A stretch of DNA of 5,442 nucleotides from Acidobacteriota bacterium (GTDB lineage Bacteria; Acidobacteriota; Blastocatellia; Pyrinomonadales; Pyrinomonadaceae). The stretch is from assembly GCA_003222835.1 (NCBI GenBank), contig QHXE01000481.1:1-5442 (forward strand). The letters are read 5' to 3'. Below the pieces are notes generated by a model. That model was given only the letters and a program-made list of their open reading frames with translations. It searched no databases and had not been told where the DNA came from. The position numbers and the translations under genes are program-made. Shown here in pieces: positions 1 through 5,220 of this stretch. Position 1 is the stretch's first letter. Each line of letters starts with the position of its first letter.

Positions 1-1062
1 CTTACGCACTAGAGACTGACGCCGCAGTTCTTCCCAATCCTCTTTCCGCACGCGATGAAATGCCTCTACGACTTTCGGATCAAATTGCTGGTTGGACCAT
101 TGGTCCAGTTCTTGTGCCGCAGCTTCGTATGATCGCCCTTCGCGATAGACTCGATCGCTGGTGATGGCATCGAACGCGTCCGCGACCGCGAAGATACGCG
201 CGCAGACATCGATCTCTTCAGCTCTTAATCCGAGTGGGTAACCCGACCCGTTCCACTTTTCATGGTGTTGAGCGACGACTCGAGCGGCGCCTTCGAGAAA
301 CTTGATGCCCCGAAGGATCTGTTGGCCATGCCGCGGATGCTCGCGCATGCGCACCCATTCTTCATCCGTCAATTTCGCCGGTTTGCGCAGGATAGCGTCC
401 GGGACTCCGATCTTGCCAATGTCGTGAAGCAGCGAGCCAAACTCGAGAGCCCTCATCTCCGATGCACTCAGCCCGTATTCGCGACCGAGACGCAGACTAA
501 AGCTCACGACGCGTTCTGAATGGCCGTGTGTCTCCGCATCGCGAGTCTCGAGCGCGGCAGTTAATGCTTTCAAGGTCGATCGATAAGCGTTCTCCAGCGA
601 ACCCAGCGCCTCGTCGAGTTCGGCAGTGCGTTGATGGACTAACTCTTCCAGGCGATTTTCGTAACGGCGCTTGGCTGCTATCAAGTCATGGTGTTCGAGC
701 GCGCGCGTGACCGCCGCCTCAGCCTGGCGCAGGTCAAACGGCTTCATCAGATAATCAAAAGCTCCCAGCCGCAGCGCATTAATAGCGCTCTCGATCGTCT
801 GCATCCCGCTGATCATCACGATAACCGTATCAGGAGAGATGACTTTGACGTGCGGGATCATCTCCAGGCCGCTCATGCCGCTCATGGTGATGTCGCTAAT
901 CACCAACTGGTAATTGCGCTCCCGAAGTTGCGCGAGGGCTTCCTCGGCCGAGGGCGCCTGGCTGCATTGATAAACATCGCCCAGGAGATCGTTGAGCACG
1001 CTGAGTACTTCGGTCTCGTCATCAACGATTAGAAGACGCGGTTTGGTATTATTCTCGGCCAT
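1..1062 (-). CDS. Response regulator with HD-GYP domain, predicted c-di-GMP phosphodiesterase (C-terminus cut by window edge)
   Basis: The minus-strand frame is open from an ATG at 1062-1060 to the window edge, giving 354 residues without a stop. Residues 8-122 form a receiver domain: acidic pair D14/D15, phosphoacceptor D57 in LVISD, S85 in VIVMISG, and K107 in YLMKPF. A charged, coiled-coil-like helix (about 123-168) links it to an HD-GYP domain (about 165-340). That domain shows H181/E183, H213-D214 in LLHDIGKIGVPD, H242, H266-H267, the GYP signature at 274-276 and D295/D298 in ADAFDAITSDR. Family knowledge: intact HD-GYP domains are metal-dependent cyclic di-GMP phosphodiesterases, and receiver-HD-GYP proteins (RpfG type) are cytoplasmic outputs of two-component systems. 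All signature residues are present, so activity is inferred. No partner kinase is visible. The ribosome binding site is weak, but this ATG gives a normal receiver N-terminus. A few C-terminal residues probably lie beyond the edge. Confidence 0.95.
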   Translation of the reverse strand, partial: MAENNTKPRLLIVDDETEVLSVLNDLLGDVYQCSQAPSAEEALAQLRERNYQLVISDITMSGMSGLEMIPHVKVISPDTVIVMISGMQTIESAINALRLGAFDYLMKPFDLRQAEAAVTRALEHHDLIAAKRRYENRLEELVHQRTAELDEALGSLENAYRSTLKALTAALETRDAETHGHSERVVSFSLRLGREYGLSASEMRALEFGSLLHDIGKIGVPDAILRKPAKLTDEEWVRMREHPRHGQQILRGIKFLEGAARVVAQHHEKWNGSGYPLGLRAEEIDVCARIFAVADAFDAITSDRVYREGRSYEAAAQELDQWSNQQFDPKVVEAFHRVRKEDWEELRRQSLVRK

Positions 1063-1155
1063 GTTCGACTGGAAAGTTTCTCTTAACGGAACCGATGACA
1101 GCCACTATCGAGCCGTAACTCTCTGCGGGAACGGGGGTCGCCCTTGAAGGATGGA

Positions 1156-1180
1156 CAAGCCGGCGGTCTAAACCGGCTTG
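1156..1180. repeat. Perfect 8-bp inverted repeat at the predicted 5' end of the HD-GYP transcript
   Basis: CAAGCCGG at 1156-1163 is perfectly complementary to CCGGCTTG at 1173-1180, with a 9-nt loop. It lies just downstream of the predicted minus-strand promoter at 1184-1212, so the HD-GYP mRNA would begin in or at this hairpin. It could be a 5' stabilising hairpin, an operator, or a dispersed repeat. There is no T-tract on either side to suggest a terminator. Confidence 0.6.
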
Positions 1181-1183
1181 GCG

Positions 1184-1212
1184 ATTGTATAACAACATCA
1201 AGGTATTCGCAA
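1184..1212 (-). promoter_or_regulatory. Predicted sigma-70-type promoter for the HD-GYP regulator gene
   Basis: On the minus strand, TTGCGA (1212-1207, four of six matches to TTGACA) is followed by a 17-nt spacer and TACAAT (1189-1184, five of six matches to TATAAT). Transcription would start near 1177, leaving a leader of about 115 nt that begins in the inverted repeat at 1156-1180. The spacing is ideal and the orientation suits the HD-GYP gene, but no start site has been measured. Confidence 0.55.
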
Positions 1213-1302
1213 ACATTCTTTTGCTCAGAGTCGAGCCGTCTTTTCGAGCCTTTCGCTTACTTTCCGCGTAAGCAAGACTGAATTCGGGCCAATGCCAAAG
1301 AG

Positions 1303-1332
1303 TTGACGAGGCGTGGCTGCTGCCACTAAGAT
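1303..1332 (+). promoter_or_regulatory. Predicted sigma-70-type promoter for tRNA-Leu (and possibly the methyltransferase)
   Basis: TTGACG (1303-1308, five of six matches to the -35 consensus) is followed by an 18-nt spacer and TAAGAT (1327-1332, four of six matches to the -10 consensus). Transcription would begin near 1339, about 18 nt before the mature tRNA. No separate promoter can be placed between the tRNA and the methyltransferase start, so this is also the most likely promoter for that gene unless one lies inside the tRNA. Confidence 0.6.
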
Positions 1333-1357
1333 GGCCTGACCGTCGAAACTGCACTGA

Positions 1358-1444
1358 GCCGGAGTGGCGAAATTGGTATACGCACCAGACTCAAAATCTG
1401 GCGAGGTCACACTCATGAGAGTTCGAGTCTCTCCTCCGGCACCA
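1358..1444 (+). tRNA. tRNA-Leu, anticodon CAA, with encoded CCA end
   Basis: The sequence folds into a complete class II tRNA. The acceptor stem pairs GCCGGAG (1358-1364) with CTCCGGC (1434-1440), followed by discriminator A1441 and encoded CCA 1442-1444. The D stem is GCG/CGC (1367-1369 with 1381-1383) and the D-loop contains GG. The anticodon stem is CCAGA/TCTGG (1385-1389 with 1397-1401) around loop CTCAAAA, placing anticodon CAA at 1392-1394, which reads UUG. A long variable arm (1402-1416) contains a GAG/CTC stem, as expected for leucine tRNAs. The T stem is GAGAG/CTCTC with loop TTCGAGT at 1422-1428. No mismatch was seen in any of the main stems, so it should be functional. Confidence 0.98.
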
Positions 1445-1452
1445 AATCAAAC

Positions 1453-2241
1453 GTGAACAGGACGCGAAAGCTCAACCCGCCGCTAAAGTGGGCTGGCGGG
1501 AAGCGCTGGCTGGTGCCAAACCTTGAGCCGCTCTGGCGAGAATACGCGGAGCGACGTTACGTTGAGCCGTTCTGCGGTGGGCTGGCTGTTGCGCTCGGGC
1601 TCGAACCGGAGCGCGCTCTGTTGAATGATCTGAATCCGCATCTCATCAATTTCTACCAACAACTTGGACGCGGACTTTCATTGAAGATCGAAGCGCGTTA
1701 CGACGAGAGACTTTTCTACGCTCACCGCGAGCGGTTTAATCAACTTGTCAAAGAAGACAAGGCGCAAAAGGCGGAGGCGGCTCAACTCTTCTACTATCTT
1801 AATCGCACCTGCTTTAATGGTCTTTGCCGTTTCAATCAGCGTGGTGAATTCAACGTGCCGTTCGGCCGGTACAAGACAGTCAACTACGCCAGCGACTTCC
1901 AAGTCTATCGAAACCTATTTCGGCGATGGTCATTTGCGGCCACAGATATCGAGAAGCTGGTGATCGAGCCTGATGATTTCATCTATGCGGACCCGCCGTA
2001 CGACGTTGAGTTCACGACCTACAGCGCTGGTGGCTTCTCATGGAACGATCAGGTTAGGACAGCGGAATTGTTGGCTAGGCATCGCGGACCAGTTGTGCTT
2101 TCAAACCAGGCGACAGATCGGATTGTAAAACTTTATCGTCGATTGAAATTTAAGTTGAAGTTCCTACCAGCGCCGCGGAGAATCAGTTGCAATGGAAATC
2201 GCGAAGCTGCGCGCGAAGTGCTCGCGACGAAAAATGTGTAG
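1453..2241 (+). CDS. Dam-like (D12 class) adenine-N6 DNA methyltransferase
   Basis: The 262-residue protein has the order of an alpha-group adenine-N6 methyltransferase. An N-terminal KWAGGK (12-17) is followed by the AdoMet-binding motif VEPFCGG (37-43), the acidic NDLNP (58-62) and a central YYLNRTCFNGLCRFN block (114-128) typical of the Dam/DpnM DNA-recognition region. The catalytic DPPY is at 180-183, and a C-terminal PRRIS...LATKN block (241-261) suggests the protein is complete. Family knowledge: such enzymes transfer a methyl group from AdoMet to adenine N6, often in GATC, but the target here cannot be read from sequence. The start is GTG at 1453, 8 nt after the tRNA CCA. There is no in-frame ATG before KWAGGK and no Shine-Dalgarno sequence. 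No endonuclease is adjacent, so it is either solitary or the remains of a restriction system. It converges on the TPR regulator gene. Confidence 0.93.
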   Translation: MNRTRKLNPPLKWAGGKRWLVPNLEPLWREYAERRYVEPFCGGLAVALGLEPERALLNDLNPHLINFYQQLGRGLSLKIEARYDERLFYAHRERFNQLVKEDKAQKAEAAQLFYYLNRTCFNGLCRFNQRGEFNVPFGRYKTVNYASDFQVYRNLFRRWSFAATDIEKLVIEPDDFIYADPPYDVEFTTYSAGGFSWNDQVRTAELLARHRGPVVLSNQATDRIVKLYRRLKFKLKFLPAPRRISCNGNREAAREVLATKNV

Positions 2242-2252
2242 TCAGAAACGCG

Positions 2253-2294
2253 AAGGGACGAAGCAATCTCATTCTTGGAGATGCTTCGGCCCTT
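2253..2294. repeat. Long imperfect hairpin, resembling a dispersed REP-like palindromic repeat; possible 3' end of the methyltransferase mRNA
   Basis: Eleven bases after the methyltransferase stop, 2253-2270 pairs with 2278-2294. The pairing is AAGGG/CCCTT, one A-G mismatch, CGAAGC/GCTTCG, one bulged A, then ATCTC/GAGAT, around a 7-nt loop. That gives 16 pairs with one mismatch and one bulge. No T-run follows, so it is not a textbook intrinsic terminator. The ACGAAGCAATCTC and GCTTCGGCCC strings, with CCTTGTCATT following, resemble short palindromic repeats scattered in many copies in several bacterial genomes. That is recollection, not a search. It may protect or end both convergent transcripts. 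Confidence 0.65.
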
Positions 2295-2753
2295 GTCATT
2301 AGGCAAAGCCTGCAAAGATTCGCTTGGACTGGACGAGTTGGCCTCACCAATGCTAAAAAGCAGCCCGGCCGGAACGGCGGCGCGTCGTAGGGCGTGAAGA
2401 TAGAGATCGTCCATTCAGATGGTTTCGCCACCGTGGGGCGAATCGATGGCGAATGGGCCGGAGAGATTGCGGTCTGCAAACTCTCTAGCCTTAAGTTGGG
2501 AGCGATCGAAACGATTCCGCGAGAGGGCGTGTCCGATCATACGTCGCCGTGTCCGACCATCGGGCAAAAAGACTACGAGCCTTAGCGCGATCAACCCTGG
2601 CAGTAATCGTCAAATCCATTGTTTGAAAGATCGAATTGATTGCTGGCGTCGGCATTCATCATCCAGGCTTGCTCAGAAGGATCGCAGCAGTCCAGCCCTC
2701 TCCCAAAGCGAGAAGGAGACTCAGCAAGATTTACTGGCAGATCCTCGGGCGCC
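2295..2753. other. Intergenic region between convergent genes, no supported gene
   Basis: This stretch of about 460 nt separates the 3' ends of the methyltransferase and the TPR regulator. Short open frames exist on both strands, for example a GTG-started 63-codon frame at 2394-2585. None has a ribosome binding site, a recognisable motif or a believable protein composition. Apart from the direct repeat at 2528-2560, no structure stands out. It could contain decayed coding sequence, but no ancestor is recognisable. Confidence 0.5.
2528..2560. repeat. Tandem-spaced 13-bp near-direct repeat
   Basis: CGTGTCCGATCAT (2528-2540) recurs as CGTGTCCGACCAT (2548-2560), twelve of thirteen bases identical with a 20-bp period. 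Spacing near two helical turns would suit a protein binding twice on one DNA face, but both flanking genes end here, so a promoter role is not obvious. It may be a remnant of a duplication. Confidence 0.4.
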
Positions 2754-4679
2754 TTATCGCTTTCTCTCTTTGCGGTCTTCGAGTAATCGGTTGACGGTGG
2801 AAGCGATTTTGTTGATGTCTTCAGGCTTGCGGAGAAAATCGTTGACCCCGGCGCGCCAGGCTTCCTTTTCACAGTCGATGCCGGAGAGCATGATGATGGG
2901 TAGGTCGCGACGGTGAGGTATTTCGCGGATGCGCAGCACCAATTCGAGTCCAGTGGAGGCGGGCAAATCGTTGTCGACGATCAATGTGTCGTATCGGGCG
3001 CCGGTCTTTAGGATCTTCAGAGCCCTCGCTGCGCCAACGCACGAATCGACATGCATGTCTTTGTTACGTAAGGTCGCCTGTATCAATCGCATTACTGCTT
3101 CATTTTCCTCTACGTGCACCACGAGGATTTCAGCGAGGGACTTCTTGTCAGCCGTCCTCTTGGTTCTCCTCGGTTCTGAGAAAAGATGACGTCTGCGCTT
3201 TCGTATTCTCGAACGCGACTTCTTAAGGTCCGGATGCCGAATGTTTATTATCGAGATCAAGCTTTGGTGATGTTTGAAGCCAAGCAAGTATGAAGCTTTC
3301 GTTACTGAGCCTTCAGCCTCCCGAAGAGCGCGCGCGATTAAAGCTTTTTCAGCTTTCGTTACCTCTCGGCGGAAAGAAGCCCAGGAGAGTCCCTTCGCTT
3401 CTTGACCACCAACATGATCTTCAATACCACCGCCCTTCCATGCTTCAATTACTTTTTGCGCGCAACTAATTAAGCGCTTGCCGGTTGTTGGGTCTTGAGA
3501 TTGCTTCAAGAGTTCGATGGCGGATTGGTAAATCGAAAGCAATTGCGCTGCCGGGGTCTGGCCAGACAGTTCTTCAATGATGCTCAGCTTGGCGCGACCC
3601 GCGCCTTCCAGATCACCCGTTGTTTCCGCGACTTCGATTGCCCGCTGAAGCAACCTTCTCGCTGCTGGATAATCACCCAACCTCGCAAGGGCGACTCCAT
3701 GAGTGGTCAACGCTTCGGCTAGAACTGCCTGCTCGTCGCCTTTCTCCAGAGTGCGTACCGCGTTTCGAGCCACGCGTTGCGCTTCGGCAACGTGACCTTC
3801 GGCCAACAATGTTCGCGCGCGAGTGTCGTCAACTTGGGCGATCATGCTCATGTCACTCAGCGCAAAAAAGAAGCGACGCGCGCGGTCGAGATGCTTGTGT
3901 GCTTCATCGTACTTTTTGATCGTGAAGAACAGAAAACCAAGATTGTTTTCCACGCGGGCGAGATAGCGAGTGTTTCCGGCTAGCTCAAAGTGGAAACTGG
4001 CCGCCGTGTATTCCATCAAGGCGCGGTCAAGATAGTCTTCTCGGTTTTCGGGCGCGGCCAACCGCCTAAAGACTAATCCGTATTCATTATGAAATTGCCC
4101 CTTGAGTGCATGATCCTCACTCTGATCGAGCAACGGTGCGGCCTGATTATAGAGTCGCATCGCTTCATGAAGTTGCTGAGTCCGCTCTTCGATAATACCG
4201 GCGCGAATTAAGAGCAGCGCTCTCAATTCGCTCTCCTTCTCTCCCAAGGAATCGAGCGCTTCGGTCAACGTGGCCCGTGCCTCGTCATATGAACCCTCGC
4301 GCCAATAACATAACGCGAGATCGCCGCGTGCTTCGGCCACGCGCTCGGATAATCCAAGATGTTGAAAGAGATCGATGCTCCGCGTGATCAGGTTCTTTGC
4401 CGTCTCCTGACTACCAGCAGCCTGATCGGTACTTCCGAGCCATCCCGACAAAGCGCCAACGCGCAATAGCACGTCGGCCCTTGTAGGTTCGTCAAGATCA
4501 TTTAGATTTGGGGCGCCATCTCGCTCAGGCCAAAACTCTCTTAGCGCTTCGCAGGCCTGCTCGTACTCGCCGGCTTTTTCCATTTGCTTGGCCAGATCGC
4601 AGCAATGTCTTGCCCGCTCGACTGTTGTTAGTCCATGAGTCTCCTGGCGCAGGGCAATCACTTGAGCTGTTAACTTCAT
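2754..4679 (-). CDS. TPR-repeat regulator with Fis-like HTH and C-terminal receiver domain
   Basis: The 641-residue protein starts at ATG 4679-4677; an AAAGG (4694-4690) lies 10 nt upstream. Residues about 20-395 are helical TPR-type repeats, clearest around 113-146 (ARGDLALCYWREGSYDEA), 240-272 (NNLGFLFFTIKKYDEA) and 320-352 (HGVALARLGDYPAA). Residues 440-485 form a Fis-like helix-turn-helix (KALIARALREAEGSVTKA, then LLGFKHHQSL). A strongly basic linker follows (488-513). Residues 517-636 are a receiver domain with E524/E525, phosphoacceptor D569 in LIVDNDLP, S599 in PIIMLSG and K618-P619. No signal peptide or membrane segment is present, so it is cytoplasmic. Inferred role: a DNA-binding regulator in which TPRs bind a peptide or protein and the receiver is phosphorylated by an unlinked kinase. 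It is transcribed divergently from the small exported protein gene at 4840. A receiver at the C-terminal end of an HTH protein is an unusual order. Confidence 0.9.
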   Translation of the reverse strand: MKLTAQVIALRQETHGLTTVERARHCCDLAKQMEKAGEYEQACEALREFWPERDGAPNLNDLDEPTRADVLLRVGALSGWLGSTDQAAGSQETAKNLITRSIDLFQHLGLSERVAEARGDLALCYWREGSYDEARATLTEALDSLGEKESELRALLLIRAGIIEERTQQLHEAMRLYNQAAPLLDQSEDHALKGQFHNEYGLVFRRLAAPENREDYLDRALMEYTAASFHFELAGNTRYLARVENNLGFLFFTIKKYDEAHKHLDRARRFFFALSDMSMIAQVDDTRARTLLAEGHVAEAQRVARNAVRTLEKGDEQAVLAEALTTHGVALARLGDYPAARRLLQRAIEVAETTGDLEGAGRAKLSIIEELSGQTPAAQLLSIYQSAIELLKQSQDPTTGKRLISCAQKVIEAWKGGGIEDHVGGQEAKGLSWASFRREVTKAEKALIARALREAEGSVTKASYLLGFKHHQSLISIINIRHPDLKKSRSRIRKRRRHLFSEPRRTKRTADKKSLAEILVVHVEENEAVMRLIQATLRNKDMHVDSCVGAARALKILKTGARYDTLIVDNDLPASTGLELVLRIREIPHRRDLPIIMLSGIDCEKEAWRAGVNDFLRKPEDINKIASTVNRLLEDRKERKR

Positions 4680-4746
4680 ATGAGGGTTACCTTTCTATTT
4701 GGGTGATACAATCTTTTACTCCACGACGATCTGGCCGTTCGTTGAA

Positions 4747-4773
4747 CTCTGATCAGAGCAATTGTTGCTTCTG
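4747..4773. promoter_or_regulatory. Overlapping palindromes between divergent genes, candidate operator
   Basis: CTCTGATCAGAG (4747-4758) is a perfect 12-bp palindrome with a GATC at its centre. It overlaps a second, imperfect inverted repeat: CAGAGCAA (4754-4761) against TTGCTTCTG (4765-4773), with one bulged base and a 3-nt loop. The site lies about 70 bp from the regulator start and 80 bp from the small protein start, a usual position for an operator serving both. Fis-like HTH proteins generally bind as dimers to such symmetric sites; binding by the neighbouring regulator is inference. Two other GATC sites lie nearby (4728 and 4790). No convincing -35/-10 pair could be placed for either gene. 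Confidence 0.4.
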
Positions 4774-4826
4774 AAGGTCACTTGGTCTTGATCGTTTAGA
4801 GAAACTCGCAACCACAATTCGAAACC

Positions 4827-4834
4827 AAAGGAGA
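4827..4834 (+). promoter_or_regulatory. Strong ribosome binding site of the small exported protein gene
   Basis: AAAGGAGA ends about 5-6 nt before the ATG at 4840, an almost ideal Shine-Dalgarno sequence and spacing. It fixes the start codon and is the strongest translation signal in the window, suggesting that the small protein is made in quantity. Confidence 0.85.
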
Positions 4835-4839
4835 AAACC

Positions 4840-5079
4840 ATGAAGACCCTAAAGAGATTGGGTTCAGCTAGCGCTCTGACGCTCGTCTTCGCGTTTGCAG
4901 CTTTCGCTGATTGCCCGCCACCTGTACCCGGCGAAGTGAACACGCCTTGTTCGAGTGCTCAGATATCACCGGACGATCCAGTGGCTCTAACAGAACCAAG
5001 CGCTTCATCCACTTCTAGCGTGATCGAAATTTCCGTGACCACGCTTGATGTGCTCCTAAGCGCGCTGTCGCTCTTTTAG
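4840..5079 (+). CDS. Small exported protein of unknown function (79 aa precursor)
   Basis: The precursor has a classic signal peptide: basic n-region (K2, K5, R6), hydrophobic core at about 10-21 (ASALTLVFAFAA), and a likely signal peptidase I site AFA|D after residue 23. D24 before C25 argues against a lipoprotein. The predicted mature part is 56 residues. It begins DCPPPVPGE, has exactly two cysteines (C25 and C37) that could form a disulfide, an acidic and Ser/Thr-rich middle, and a hydrophobic C-terminal segment (61-79) ending in SALSLF. The strong AAAGGAGA site supports translation. It is divergent from the TPR-HTH-receiver regulator gene and is followed by a perfect 10-bp stem-loop, so it looks like a single-gene transcript. 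I do not recognise a named family. It could be a signalling pro-peptide, a surface peptide or a small envelope component. Real gene likely; function unknown. Confidence 0.8.
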   Translation: MKTLKRLGSASALTLVFAFAAFADCPPPVPGEVNTPCSSAQISPDDPVALTEPSASSTSSVIEISVTTLDVLLSALSLF

Positions 5080-5111
5080 CAGCCCGCTTGATTTCCAACC
5101 AATCGCTTCAA

Positions 5112-5147
5112 GTTGCCGCGATCGCCACCAGTCACTCTCGCGGCAAC
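5112..5147 (+). terminator. Perfect 10-bp stem-loop after the small protein gene, probable terminator
   Basis: GTTGCCGCGA (5112-5121) is perfectly complementary to TCGCGGCAAC (5138-5147), with a 16-nt loop. It lies 32 nt after the small gene's stop. The following sequence is only moderately T-rich (a TTT at about 5154), so this may be a weak intrinsic terminator or a 3' stabilising structure. The hairpin itself is clear. Confidence 0.6.
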
Positions 5148-5179
5148 ACAGTCTTTGTGTGTTTACTTCTCTCTGTTTG

Positions 5180-5220
5180 GGAGAGTCCCCGGACTGCTGA
5201 AACTGACGAGGGGGCTCTCC
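5180..5220. repeat. Strong 11-bp inverted repeat, with a competing shorter hairpin on its left
   Basis: GGAGAGTCCCC (5180-5190) pairs with GGGGGCTCTCC (5210-5220) through ten Watson-Crick pairs and one G-T wobble, around a 19-nt loop. Its left arm can instead pair upstream: CTCTC (5169-5173) with GAGAG (5181-5185) around a 7-nt loop. Such mutually exclusive hairpins are the pattern of attenuators, though no T-tract follows. It may equally be a second terminator, or the terminator of a minus-strand gene beyond the right edge. Confidence 0.5.

Noticed and set aside
262..1032. Plus-strand open frames opposite the HD-GYP regulator
   Set aside because: They lie antisense to a gene with complete receiver and HD-GYP motifs, have no ribosome binding site and encode no recognisable protein.
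1049..1416. Minus-strand open frames covering the intergenic region and the tRNA
   Set aside because: They run through the promoters and across the tRNA on its opposite strand, with no motif or start signal.
1423..1444. tRNA 3' end as an attachment site with a second copy in the window
   Set aside because: I found no repeat of the tRNA 3' end downstream in this window, and there is no integrase.
2394..2585. GTG-started 63-codon plus-strand frame after the methyltransferase, considered as a restriction endonuclease remnant
   Set aside because: It has no ribosome binding site or recognisable motif and too little sequence to support either a real or a decayed nuclease.
2591..2872. Minus-strand frame overlapping the end of the TPR regulator and reading past its stop
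   Set aside because: It starts inside the receiver domain in another frame, and its extension has no motif or ribosome binding site. The receiver is already complete in the main frame, so no frameshift is implied.
2929..4774. Plus-strand open frames opposite the TPR regulator
   Set aside because: They are antisense shadows of a long, domain-supported gene.
4840..4914. Lipoprotein signal in the small exported protein
   Set aside because: C25 is preceded by D24 and A23, which does not fit a lipobox; the AFA|D signal peptidase I site fits better.
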